Assembly (NCBI RefSeq): GCF_947503415.1
Contig: NZ_CANNDS010000002.1
Location: forward strand, 806,001 to 870,000
Length of the DNA: 64,000 bases
Direction: 5' to 3'
DNA from: an uncultured Tateyamaria sp.
Lineage (GTDB): Bacteria; Pseudomonadota; Alphaproteobacteria; Rhodobacterales; Rhodobacteraceae
In this document: positions 16,362-24,625 of the stretch, piece after piece
Numbering within the stretch: the first letter of the stretch is position 1
Layout: each line of letters begins with the position of its first letter
Notes under the pieces: model-generated
The model's database searches: none
What the model was told of the DNA's origin: nothing
The model's input: only the letters and a program-made list of their open reading frames with translations
Position numbers and translations under genes: made by a program

Positions 16362-16947
16362 GTTCTCCGCCTGTTTGTTCTTCATCAGATAGGATACCGC
16401 GCAGCCGCCGCCTGGCGGTCATCATGCGCGTCTTGACCGTGCCCACCGGACAGTCGAGGATTTCAGCGATCTCGGTATACAGATAACCATTATAATAGGT
16501 CAGTTCGACCACGGCGCGAAGCTCTGGTTTCAGTTGATCCAGCGCATTCTTCAGATCAGTGCCACGGATAACCGCCTCAGCTGTGTCATCTTTGGAGGCA
16601 ATCATTCCCTCGTCCAATTCCACATCACCTGCTCGCCGCTGCAACTTAGTGCGCTGTTTCATGGCAACACGGTAGGCAATGCCGAATATCCATGTCGACG
16701 GCTTTGAACGGCCTTCGAACCGATCAGCCGTGCGCCAGACAGTCATCAACACGTCGTTGGCCACCTCTTCGGCCGCCTCGGCGCTGCCGGTGATCCGACG
16801 AGCGAAATGCATCAGCTTAGGGAAGTACTTTTTATGAACCTGCTCGAACGCTGTGACGTCACCTTGGGCCACAGCAGCGATCAGCGCATCATCGCTCATC
16901 GCCGCGCGCGGTTTTGCAGGGGTCTTTATAGATTTCAACGTCCACAT
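16348..16947 (-). CDS. ECF RNA polymerase sigma factor
   Basis: 199 residues from ATG at 16947; an ATG three codons earlier (16956) is also possible but sits too close to AGGG. Region 2 is visible as FEQVHKKYFPKLMHFARRIT with ANDVLMTVWRTADRFEG, and region 4 as LRAVVELTYYNGYLYTEIA with DCPVGTVKTRMMTARRRLRG. No region 3, as expected for ECF factors. It heads the whole minus-strand run into the T6SS genes and overlaps its anti-sigma factor. Likely autoregulated from the 17 kb intergenic region; I could not assign its promoter motif securely. Confidence 0.93.
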   Translation of the reverse strand: MWTLKSIKTPAKPRAAMSDDALIAAVAQGDVTAFEQVHKKYFPKLMHFARRITGSAEAAEEVANDVLMTVWRTADRFEGRSKPSTWIFGIAYRVAMKQRTKLQRRAGDVELDEGMIASKDDTAEAVIRGTDLKNALDQLKPELRAVVELTYYNGYLYTEIAEILDCPVGTVKTRMMTARRRLRGILSDEEQTGGEHAVA

Positions 16948-17309
16948 GAAGCTCATTTCCCTAAATGTAATCGTTAGTCCCCGGCCAGCGCCGAATGGTT
17001 CACGACTGATGAGAATTTTTTCGGGCGCCCTTGATCCCGCCAATAGCTGCCGCCGGTTCAAGCTATGGTGGAACCGTTGGTTGAGGCGGTAGACAAACCG
17101 TTAGAAAAATCGTGGAAATTGCATTCGCGCGTGGATTGAAGGCTTTTTTGTTGCCTCAGCCGTTCGGCGGGCAATGTCCAATCGCGACCATACCGCCATT
17201 CGCACATGTGGCCGGTTTACGGTCCGCCTGGCTACAAGCAGACCTGAACCTTTTCCGCATCGCGCCGGACTCACCGAAAGATGCAAATCTTATCTAATGG
17301 AGCACGCGC
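16948..17309. other. Divergent intergenic region upstream of the ECF sigma operon
   Basis: About 360 bases without a credible gene, between divergently transcribed genes, so both promoters should be here. On the minus strand the tract between about 16970 and 17010 contains GTGAACC and, 16-17 bases on, GACTAACG. This loosely resembles a GAAC-type ECF promoter, but I would not rely on it. On the plus strand GGAG precedes the 17310 ATG by eight bases. No hairpin or repeat stood out. Confidence 0.5.
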
Positions 17310-17969
17310 ATGCCGAACCCCAAACTCACAAAATTCATGAACGACAAGTCCAAGATGATCTTCTTTGCTTCTTACATGAAGCAGCAGAAGATGGAGAATT
17401 TCATCGACTTCGTGACAGCCAGGCCAAAGCCCGCTGACATCTATGATCTGTACATGTCCAAAAAGCCGAAGGTGAAATTGCCCGGCCTCGATGCGTTCCG
17501 CAAGAAAGCGCAAAAGGCCTACATTCAATCAGTGCAAGAAGAGGTGGAAACGGCACAGGAGAGCGGCGAACAGCTGTCACGCGAAGGCGCGCACTATGCC
17601 GGAACGCGAAGCCCCGGTGTCATGGAAGCATTCAATAAGGCGCAGGAATACGTCGAAAACTACATGACCAATCAGGCCATTCCGAACTGGAAAAAATCCT
17701 CCAGCTACGAGAACTACGTGGGCATTCAGGTCGATGGCTCATCCCTGGCATCCAAGTTGAAATATCCCCCAACCGCCGGTCAGCATCTGGCCGATGCCAA
17801 AGTCAATCTGATGTTGGGCAAGGCCGGCTTGGCGAAATCCTGTGTGGATCTCGCGATCAAGGTCAAGATGGACAAAGAGATGAAGGGCAAGAACCCACGT
17901 CACGCCGTGGCGTATCCAAAAACCGCGACAGTGATCAAAGAACTGGAAAAGGTTCGCATTTCAGTGTGA
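17310..17969 (+). CDS. Conserved-looking soluble protein of unknown function
   Basis: 219 residues, lysine-rich, no signal peptide, no Cys, no membrane segment. The start has GGAG eight bases upstream. Residues 10-50 (SKMIFFASYMKQQKMENFID then ARPKPADIYDLYMSKK) have a helical pattern faintly like the core of RGS-type helical bundles, but this is too weak to assign. The middle is rich in Glu/Gln helices (EEVETAQESGEQLSREG), and the tail is Lys-rich. It is divergent from the sigma/T6SS operon and convergent with an M15 peptidase gene. A T6SS-associated cytoplasmic or secreted protein is possible from position only. Confidence 0.6.
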   Translation: MPNPKLTKFMNDKSKMIFFASYMKQQKMENFIDFVTARPKPADIYDLYMSKKPKVKLPGLDAFRKKAQKAYIQSVQEEVETAQESGEQLSREGAHYAGTRSPGVMEAFNKAQEYVENYMTNQAIPNWKKSSSYENYVGIQVDGSSLASKLKYPPTAGQHLADAKVNLMLGKAGLAKSCVDLAIKVKMDKEMKGKNPRHAVAYPKTATVIKELEKVRISV

Positions 17970-18032
17970 GTTGAACATCAAATGGGCCGACCTTTGATCA
18001 AGCCAGTCCATTTATCTACCGCTACAGGGCAG

Positions 18033-18878
18033 TTACAAAAGCCCCTGACGCATCCATTCCTCGATTTTCTGACGGCTTACCTCGAAGTGCATGGAATCTT
18101 CCCGGGAAAAGCCGGCGCCCCATATCCACCCTGCCCGTTTGAAGAAGTCCGCCAACAGGATCAAACCCAATTGGGTGCGCCCATCAGCGAAATTGTCGAG
18201 CTGTCCATCGATGTTCAGATCCACGGCCAAACCGTAAGCATGTGCCGATGCAGATGCGGCCGATCCGCGTATCAATCGCACACACAGCGACCCGGACGAC
18301 GCGATCCGTTTATAAAGTTCGGGCTCAAACTCCTCAACCTCAGCAAAGACCTGGCGCAAAGAGGCAAGCGCTGGCGCAAGCATTTGCGCGCGGATCGGCC
18401 CCACCGGTTCGGACGACATCAAGTCCCGCAGGCGTGGGTTGGTCAGGCTTTGGCACTGGTCGTTCAGATCGTTGCGTGGCAGACCAAAGGTCCGTCGCAG
18501 GAAACCTGGTGTCGCCAGCGACAGCCCATCGTTTGCAGACCGCCGATCAGCGATCAGCACGACCTGCGCAAAGTTCTGGCGTAGCTCGTCGACTTTGGGT
18601 TCTGACGGCTTGGATGGCAGATCAGGGACGTCCGGTAGCGCTGGCCGCTGCAACGCCGTAATTCCGATGGAAGTTCGAGAATCCAACCCATCGACACGCG
18701 CGCGCAATTCTTCAAGCTCTCGTCGAAGCGCTCGCGTCTCGGCTTGAAGCGCCGCAACTGGCGTTGTTTCTATGATCAAATCGCGTGGAGTACCTGAAAT
18801 CTGCCAGACAATTGGAGCCGCCAGAACAGTCAATGCAGCCACCGATCCGGCAACAGCGATCTTCCATCGATGGGTCAT
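18033..18878 (-). CDS. Membrane-anchored M15-family (VanY-type) peptidase
   Basis: 281 residues. An N-terminal membrane anchor or signal (about 6-27) is followed by a coiled coil (about 42-68, ALQAETRALRRELEELRARV). The C-terminal catalytic domain has the M15 zinc motif SAHAYGLAVDLN (S-x-H-x6-D) and the second zinc ligand in EDSMHFEVS, so metal ligands look intact. Such enzymes cleave D-Ala-containing or L,D peptide bonds of peptidoglycan in the periplasm. GGAG lies before the ATG. It is next to the T6SS operon but convergent with the unknown 219-residue gene. A housekeeping cell-wall enzyme, a T6SS insertion factor or an effector are all possible. Confidence 0.82.
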   Translation of the reverse strand: MTHRWKIAVAGSVAALTVLAAPIVWQISGTPRDLIIETTPVAALQAETRALRRELEELRARVDGLDSRTSIGITALQRPALPDVPDLPSKPSEPKVDELRQNFAQVVLIADRRSANDGLSLATPGFLRRTFGLPRNDLNDQCQSLTNPRLRDLMSSEPVGPIRAQMLAPALASLRQVFAEVEEFEPELYKRIASSGSLCVRLIRGSAASASAHAYGLAVDLNIDGQLDNFADGRTQLGLILLADFFKRAGWIWGAGFSREDSMHFEVSRQKIEEWMRQGLL

Positions 18879-19075
18879 CGGTCAACTCCACAGCCAGCAA
18901 ACACCCGGCATGGACGATGCTTGTTGGTAGGTACGGCTTACTGGTGAAAAGGTTCGGGTTCGCTGAGCATTGTGACTGGAATTCCTCGACCGATTAGCCG
19001 ACTTCATACGGCACAAAAACCATTTGTATCGCGCTTCAATTTACGTCCCTGCAAAAAACAGTTCTGTTGCGATAC

Positions 19076-19960
19076 TTAATCAACACCCACTCCAAAGTGC
19101 TGTTCGGTCATACGCAAGATGCGCCGGATGAGCGCGCGGCTTGGACTGTGTTTGTGGACCAGAAGCTGAACCTTGCGTGCCATCTCTGCCTCCGAAAAGG
19201 GGCGTTGGTAGATGCCATCGATCACCGGCATCGTCTCTGGATGGACAGAACACCCAAGGCCTGTGAGAACCATCATCTGCACCATGTTTTCGTGCAGGCT
19301 TTCATAGCGCACATCGACCTCCGGTTCCGGTATGACTGGCAACATATCACCCAGCGTTGTCCGCAATTCACATTCCAGACGACGAACATACGGTTCTTGG
19401 TGCAAGTCCGTAATCGACACGGTTTGTGTTCCCTCGAACCGATGGCCTTTCGCGAAGGAAATCACATAGCGTTCATCATACAGCGGATACGCATCTGCTA
19501 TCTGTGGTATGTGAAAGTATCCAGACAGGCACAGGTCCAGTTCTCCGTCCTCCATGCGCTTGTAGAGTTCGGCACCCGATGCATCGATGATCTCGACAGA
19601 TGTGTGGCCAGCCATAGCCACAAGCTTGGTCAGATAGGGTTGGATCAATCGTGTGCCCAATGTGCACATTACACCGATCGTCAGTCGCGCGCCGCGATCA
19701 ACCTGCCTGGTTTTCGCGTGCTCCATAAGCTCTGCTTCCAAAGCGAGCATGTTTTCGAAGTAAGGCTGCATCTCTTCGCCGAAGGGGGTCAGTCGAGCAC
19801 CAGACGCGTCTCTGACCAGTAAACCCTCGCCCAATTCTTCTTCCAGCTTCTTGATGCCCCGGCTCATGGAGGGCTGCGAAACATTACAAATACGCGCGGC
19901 GTGGGTCACACTGCCCGTTTGGCAAATCGCAAGAAAATAGCGGATCTGATAAAGCTGCAT
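19076..19960 (-). CDS. LysR-family transcriptional regulator
   Basis: 294 residues from ATG at 19960; an in-frame GTG three codons earlier is possible. The HTH is clear (FLAICQTGSVTHAARICNVS, then QPSMSRGIKKLEEELG). The effector domain begins near residue 90 (RLTIGVMCTLGT) and contains the usual LysR substrate-binding strand pattern. It is divergent from the secreted YHS protein gene with about 200 bases between them and may regulate it. Effector unknown. It is not close enough to the cat genes to be assigned to them, since catBCA has its own divergent LysR gene. Confidence 0.9.
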   Translation of the reverse strand: MQLYQIRYFLAICQTGSVTHAARICNVSQPSMSRGIKKLEEELGEGLLVRDASGARLTPFGEEMQPYFENMLALEAELMEHAKTRQVDRGARLTIGVMCTLGTRLIQPYLTKLVAMAGHTSVEIIDASGAELYKRMEDGELDLCLSGYFHIPQIADAYPLYDERYVISFAKGHRFEGTQTVSITDLHQEPYVRRLECELRTTLGDMLPVIPEPEVDVRYESLHENMVQMMVLTGLGCSVHPETMPVIDGIYQRPFSEAEMARKVQLLVHKHSPSRALIRRILRMTEQHFGVGVD

Positions 19961-20162
19961 TTGCCCCACTGACGTTTGATTGCCTCAGACTAATCACCCC
20001 GCTTGCGCCTTGGGTATACCTTTTGTCTATGCACGAAGTCGCAACTTATATTTCCGGGCCGTGCGCCGCATTGTTACGCTTTCGATGACCGGCTTGATCA
20101 GTTTTCGAGATGGTTTTCAGGAAACGACGCACCCGACACAACACATACAAGGAGACGCAATT

Positions 20163-20711
20163 ATGTCCGTTCTTTCGAAACTCTTGCAGATCATGGCCGC
20201 CGGGATCATTTACGTAAGCCTTGTGATCGGCCCTGCACATGCCGAAGAAAAACTGAACGCAATTGACGGCGTCGCGATGGATGGTTTCGACGTGATTTCT
20301 TATTTCGATGCAAGCAAGGCGGCAAAGGGCGCCGCGGAATTCAGCCACGAATACCGAGGTGCCACATGGCTTTTCGCCACTGCAGAAAATCGCGACAAAT
20401 TCGCAGCTGATCCCGCAAAGTATGAGCCCAAATACAACGGCTGGTGCGCCAATGCAGTGTCCAAAGGCTATGCCGCCGATGTTGATTTTGTGAACGGTTG
20501 GGCTGTGATTGACGGGTCGCTGCACCTGTTCTGGGCCAACAGCACCAAGCACAACTTCTTTTCGGAAGTGACGGCCAAACAGGTACGCGCAGAAGACAAT
20601 TGGCCAACAGTTTTTGCCGGCCTTTTGGACGGCACCACGCGCTTTCCACGGCACGCAGACCATTTTGAAACTGTGGGTATCTCTCATCCCCAAGAGTTGC
20701 CCGAACTCTGA
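20163..20711 (+). CDS. Secreted YHS-domain protein
   Basis: 182 residues; AAGGAG lies seven bases before the ATG. A signal peptide (about 1-26, ending GPAHAEE) is followed by a YHS-type domain: GVAMDGFDVISYFDASKAA, then FSHEYRGATWLFATAENRDK and FAADPAKYEPKYNGWCANAV. YHS domains are small metal-linked modules; the secreted form is common in marine alphaproteobacteria and its role is unclear. A longer reading from 19980 lacks a ribosome site and a signal peptide at its front, so it is rejected. It is probably monocistronic; the LysR gene upstream is divergent. Confidence 0.88.
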   Translation: MSVLSKLLQIMAAGIIYVSLVIGPAHAEEKLNAIDGVAMDGFDVISYFDASKAAKGAAEFSHEYRGATWLFATAENRDKFAADPAKYEPKYNGWCANAVSKGYAADVDFVNGWAVIDGSLHLFWANSTKHNFFSEVTAKQVRAEDNWPTVFAGLLDGTTRFPRHADHFETVGISHPQELPEL

Positions 20712-21322
20712 TCGTCAAAGTCGGCTGACAGTACAAATGAGCCAGGCGGACCAAGGCAATGGGTCCGTTCTGGCATCATTTGGTGGCTAAAGCATTGCTT
20801 ATCAAATATTTGGCCAAGCCGCGTTCATTGCATGGATACGTTCGAAAGAACCAAACGCCACGAAACCCACCACGGCTCATTCCGCGGTCGTTAAAACATC
20901 CGACCCGCTGAAACGGAACGATGCGCCAAGCGTGGTGATCAGCATGACATTTCGGCTGATTGGATCAGGCTTGCCAACTCACCGCCGATCCATATCGAGC
21001 GGCGCGACACAATTGGACGATTGGCATGGTTCGGTGTTGAGACGAACGCAGGCAACGAGTGGTTCAAGTTGCGAGCTCATTGGACCACGCCGCTGATGTC
21101 GCCGCCGACAGATAACTTACAACCCGTTCCTCTTGTCGGACCGGCAGGGTCGCATCACATTCGCGTCGAACAATGTGCGGCGATTACAACTCCTAGAAAA
21201 ACCACGGCCTGCGGTCCCCAAAGCCGGTGTGTTTAGATAGATTTACCCGCTATTTGACCGCTTGATCCTGCATGCTTTGAGTGGCGTTTTGCAGAACGGT
21301 GCGATCGCGCGAACAAGGTCTA
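20712..21322. other. Gene-free tract, no recognisable content
   Basis: About 610 bases. All frames are short and interrupted. I found no protein resemblance, hairpin with T-tract, or RNA gene. Together with the pseudogene that follows, it looks like eroded DNA, perhaps former coding sequence. Confidence 0.5.
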
Positions 21323-21704
21323 CTACGGCGGCGGGACATACGCGGAGGTAGCAATGAGCGTCGGACTGTCAATCACTAGCTGGTTCCGGCGCGCCGCAAG
21401 GTGCTGGAACGTCATCCCGCCAAGTGACAGACCAACCAGATGCGCTCGTCCGACCCCCAGATGTTCCAGCAGATCACCTATGTCATTTGTCAGATCGCTC
21501 ATAGGAATACAGGACACCGTCAGCGCTGATAGAACTTACCCGCGCATGTCATAGCGCCGCACATACGATATCCTGCCTGTGTCAGATAAGGCACCACGTC
21601 GTCCCGCATCCTGTGATCAGTCCCCGACGAATTGAACAGAACGATCCAATCACCCCACACGGTCCGTCAAGGCGATATGCCAAACCAGTAAGGGCAAACA
21701 GCAT
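21323..21704 (-). pseudogene. Decayed 3-oxoadipate enol-lactonase (CatD/PcaD) remnant
   Basis: Three consecutive reading frames of the minus strand join into one alpha/beta-hydrolase. Starting near 21704: MLFALTGLAYRLDGP, then in a shifted frame DWIVLFNSSGTDHRMRDDVV and PYLTQAGYR, then RRYDMRG followed by an immediate stop, then YSMSDLTND equivalent and GDLLEHLGVGRAHLVGLSLG. This is the order of motifs in PcaD/CatD, including the nucleophile elbow GLSLGG with its Ser. The match ends around SAYVPPP at about 110 of an expected 260 residues, so the rest is lost or scrambled. It lies on the same strand as catBCA, about 400 bases downstream of catA, where catD is expected. Confidence 0.75.
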
Positions 21705-22115
21705 ATCGGTGGCCTTCAGGCGGCACGTTTTTGCAATGCGCTGGCGGTTGATGGAAAGAGAACCCTGCGCGGCACAGCAAGGTGGATGTGCAACGAACAT
21801 TCATCAGCGGGCATCGCACCGTTTACGACCATTTCAATTGAAGATGCCGCGCTTGGGCGGACAAATCTCGCACCAAGGCAGTTTGGACTGCGCAGATAAA
21901 GATCATAGAATTTGCCGTTTCAAACGCTTTGGGATCAGACGATCGCGTCTCGTCACTTTTACACACCTGCAAATCCACAACCGTCCCACTCCGTTCGAAC
22001 CAATCATCGTGCCCTGTGGATTGCTCGGTTGAGGTGATGGGCACCGCACGATTGTCGGCTGTTCATACCAGCAAACCGGTGACAGCGTAGGCCGTTGTGA
22101 CAAGACGCACGGACA
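21705..22115. other. Gene-free tract between catA and the enol-lactonase remnant
   Basis: About 410 bases with several short open frames on both strands. None resembles a family I know, and none has a convincing ribosome site. A minus-strand frame at 21823-22044 (73 residues) is the longest that might be a relic. No terminator-like hairpin was found after catA. Confidence 0.4.
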
Positions 22116-23051
22116 TCAGGCCACCGCGACCATCTGCGCCTCTACCCGTGCGCGATCGACACGGTCAAAATCAACCGCCTCGGAACTGGTGTTCAAAGTA
22201 AAGTCGAAGTCGATTGTATAGAAAGGCGCGGTCAGGCCACGTGCCTCGATGTCAGCGGGATCATCGTGAAGAACAGTCACGGCCACCAATTCCTCGCGCG
22301 TGGCAAAGGCGAAATCGTCATGGAGGTATTCATCGCCGTCAAGATTGATCTGCGTGGTCAGGGTGCGATGATCCGGGGCCTCAACCATGATGTGGATATG
22401 GGCAGGTCGGTTCCCGTGCCGTCCCAATTGATCCAGCAATTGCTGGGTCGGGCCGTTTGGCGGGCACGCATACCCTGACGGCAGGATCGACCGGAAGGCA
22501 TAGCGGCCATCGGAGCCCGTTTCGATCTTGCGCCTCAGGTTGTAGGGCGTCTGATCACTGTCAAAGATTGAATACAGCCCACGCGTGTTGGCATGCCAGA
22601 CATCGACAACGGCCCCTTCAATGGGGGTGCCATCGGTCGACAGAATACGCCCGGACATGAACACAAAGTCCCCCTCCTCATCGCTGCCGTCATCCAGCCG
22701 CGCTTCACCCTTCGACTTTGGCGCGCCGGGGACAAAGAGTGGACCCTCTATTGTGCGCGGTGTCGCACCGTCCAGACCGGCCGCGTGTTCCGCCTCGTCC
22801 ATCCGCAGATCAAGCAGGTGTTCGAAACCGAGGCCCGGCGCCAGCAGACCAAATTCATTGTTCGTGCCCACGTCACGCAGATAGTCCATCGCGCTCCAGA
22901 ACTCCTCGGGCGTGACATCGAGATCCTCGATCGTGTGGAACAGATCCTTGACGATGCGACCGACAACTTCGGACACACGCGGGTTCGCCTTCCGCCCGTC
23001 GCTGGGGCTTGTGACCTTTTCGATCAGGTTGGTCAGGTGCTCAGGTTGCAT
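22116..23051 (-). CDS. catA: Catechol 1,2-dioxygenase
   Basis: 311 residues from ATG at 23051, preceded by GGAGG nine bases upstream. An intradiol dioxygenase that opens catechol with O2 to cis,cis-muconate using non-haem Fe(III). The four iron ligands are visible: Tyr in TPYNLRRK, Tyr in GYACPPNG, and two His in RPAHIHIMV. The N-terminal helical linker (about 1-95) used for dimerisation is present, with the IEGPLFVPGAP turn that begins the catalytic barrel. It is the last intact gene of catB-catC-catA. The length and linker fit catechol or hydroxyquinol dioxygenases; catB and catC support catechol. Confidence 0.93.
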   Translation of the reverse strand: MQPEHLTNLIEKVTSPSDGRKANPRVSEVVGRIVKDLFHTIEDLDVTPEEFWSAMDYLRDVGTNNEFGLLAPGLGFEHLLDLRMDEAEHAAGLDGATPRTIEGPLFVPGAPKSKGEARLDDGSDEEGDFVFMSGRILSTDGTPIEGAVVDVWHANTRGLYSIFDSDQTPYNLRRKIETGSDGRYAFRSILPSGYACPPNGPTQQLLDQLGRHGNRPAHIHIMVEAPDHRTLTTQINLDGDEYLHDDFAFATREELVAVTVLHDDPADIEARGLTAPFYTIDFDFTLNTSSEAVDFDRVDRARVEAQMVAVA

Positions 23052-23068
23052 GATGAGTTTCCTCCGTT

Positions 23069-23353
23069 TCAATCATGTTCGAGGGCAGATGGATGGGTGC
23101 AAAGCGCCTCAACCGTGATCTCCATGTACGGAAACAAGGGCAGAGCGCTGAGTATATCGTGCAGATGTGCGGGGCTTTCGACATCAAAGATCGAAATGTT
23201 CTCGTATTTGCCAACGACGCGCCATAGCGCGCGCCACGTACCTGCGCGCTGTAAGTCCTGCGCATACGCCTTTTCGCGGGCCAGGATATCTACCCGCGCG
23301 GTTTCGGGCATGTCGTGAGGAAGATTGACGGTCATACGGACATGAAACAGCAT
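23069..23353 (-). CDS. catC: Muconolactone delta-isomerase
   Basis: 94 residues, the usual size for CatC. It converts muconolactone to 3-oxoadipate enol-lactone in the ortho-cleavage pathway. Recognised by MLFHVRMTVNLPHDMP at the start, the EKAYAQDLQRAGTWRALWRV helix-strand unit and the SALPLFPYM block typical of the family. GGGGGAG precedes the ATG. It is 12 bases after catB and 17 before catA, so the three genes form one operon. Its product would need an enol-lactonase, whose local copy is decayed. Confidence 0.95.
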   Translation of the reverse strand: MLFHVRMTVNLPHDMPETARVDILAREKAYAQDLQRAGTWRALWRVVGKYENISIFDVESPAHLHDILSALPLFPYMEITVEALCTHPSALEHD

Positions 23354-23365
23354 CGTCGCTCCCCC

Positions 23366-24529
23366 TCAGGACATGGTGGCGACCGGAGTCGCGACACGGT
23401 GTTGGCGGGTTGTGCGGTCGCGTCGGTAGAAATCCAACTTGTCGCCATCAATCGTCACGCCCAAGCCGGCGTCAGTCGGTAGCACAAGGTCAAAGCCCTC
23501 GTAAGCCGGGCTTGCCGTCGTGATGTCATCCTTCAGCAGCAATGGTCCAAAGAGCTCCGTATGAAACGGGAACGGGTCTGGCAGCGCGGCAAATGCATGC
23601 GCCGCCGCCAACGTGCCAATTGTGCCTTCCAGCAGCGTACCACCGTAAACACCGATGCCCCCGGCAGAAGCGATGGCTGCTACGTCCCGAACCTGCGACG
23701 GACCACCGAACTTGCCTATCTTGAGGGCGAACAGATCGCAGGCCTTGTGTCGGGTCAGAGCCAGGGCTTCCTTGGCGCTCGCGACGCTTTCATCCGCCAT
23801 GATCGGGATCGGTGACCATGCAGTCAAACGGCGTAAAGCGCTGCCGTCCGGGTCCGTGTCCACTGGTTGCTCGACGAGTGAAACGCCTGCATCCGCAAGC
23901 CGTACAATGGCGTCGCGCGCCTCAATCTCGGTCCATGAGCGGTTTGCGTCAATACGCAAGCTGGCGCGATCCCCCAAGGCTGAAGCGATCTTCGCCACAC
24001 GCGCTACGTCATCATGTACGGATGCAGCGCCCACCTTGATCTTGAAGTGGCGATGACGACCAGAGGCCAGCATTTCTTCCGCCTCTTCAATATCCCGCGC
24101 CGCGTTGCCAGTCGCCAAGCCCCAAATCACTTCCAGTCGGTCACGTATGGCACCACCAAGTAGTAGGTGCGCTGGAACGTTCAGTATTTTGCTTTCGATA
24201 TCCAAAACGGCCGTGTCCAGCGCGGATTTGGCAAGACTATTGCCCATGATCTGCAGCGCCACCTTTTTGCGCAAAACGGCAGGCGGCAAATCAAGACCAA
24301 CAATCAAGGGTCGGATGTAAACATCGAGCGCGGCTTTGATCGCTTCAGGCGCTTCGACACCATAGGACAGACCACCGATGGTGGTCGCTTCGCCTACACC
24401 CACAACGCCGTCAGACGTGGTCAATCGAAGGATCACGAGCGTCTGTGTTGTCACCACCTGATTGGCAAGACGATGGGGGCGGATCGCAGGCAGATCGATC
24501 AGGAATGTTTCGAAATTCTTGATACGCAT
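23366..24529 (-). CDS. catB: Muconate cycloisomerase
   Basis: 387 residues of the enolase superfamily (muconate-lactonising enzyme). It converts cis,cis-muconate to muconolactone. Active-site elements are intact: the KxK motif in HFKIKVG, Asp in SLRIDANRSW, Glu in LVEQPVD, Asp-Glu in IMADESVAS, and the second-side Lys in LFALKIGKFGG. First gene of the catBCA operon, divergent from a LysR regulator with 93 bases between starts. Chloromuconate cycloisomerase is an alternative by fold, but the CatC neighbour favours the unsubstituted pathway. Confidence 0.93.
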   Translation of the reverse strand: MRIKNFETFLIDLPAIRPHRLANQVVTTQTLVILRLTTSDGVVGVGEATTIGGLSYGVEAPEAIKAALDVYIRPLIVGLDLPPAVLRKKVALQIMGNSLAKSALDTAVLDIESKILNVPAHLLLGGAIRDRLEVIWGLATGNAARDIEEAEEMLASGRHRHFKIKVGAASVHDDVARVAKIASALGDRASLRIDANRSWTEIEARDAIVRLADAGVSLVEQPVDTDPDGSALRRLTAWSPIPIMADESVASAKEALALTRHKACDLFALKIGKFGGPSQVRDVAAIASAGGIGVYGGTLLEGTIGTLAAAHAFAALPDPFPFHTELFGPLLLKDDITTASPAYEGFDLVLPTDAGLGVTIDGDKLDFYRRDRTTRQHRVATPVATMS

Positions 24530-24596
24530 GGGATAGGACCTTTTGTTCGCAATGAGTATGCGAAACGGAAAAGAGACGGTCCAAGACTGGTTTCGT

Positions 24597-24625
24597 CATA
24601 TAGTATGCCATATAGGTATAGTATG
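24597..24625. promoter_or_regulatory. Repeat-rich candidate operator of the cat regulator
   Basis: CATATAGTATG at 24597-24607 contains the inverted repeat CATA/TATG, and ATAGTATG recurs exactly 18 bases on (24600-24607 and 24618-24625), the second copy touching the regulator's start codon. LysR regulators of cat genes bind spaced AT-rich dyads here. The position suggests autorepression plus activation of catB, but the match to known ATAC-N7-GTAT boxes is only partial. Confidence 0.4.

Noticed and set aside
16970..17010. GTGAACC with GACTAACG as an ECF sigma promoter.
   Set aside because: Similarity to GAAC-type elements is loose and cannot be tested without other promoters of the same sigma factor.
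21613..22032. A 139-codon plus-strand frame between catA and the pseudogene.
   Set aside because: No resemblance to a protein family; the opposite strand holds the better-supported enol-lactonase remnant.
24167..24622. An in-frame upstream extension of the cat regulator.
   Set aside because: It runs through catB antisense and the divergent promoter; the LysR HTH begins right after the ATG at 24623.
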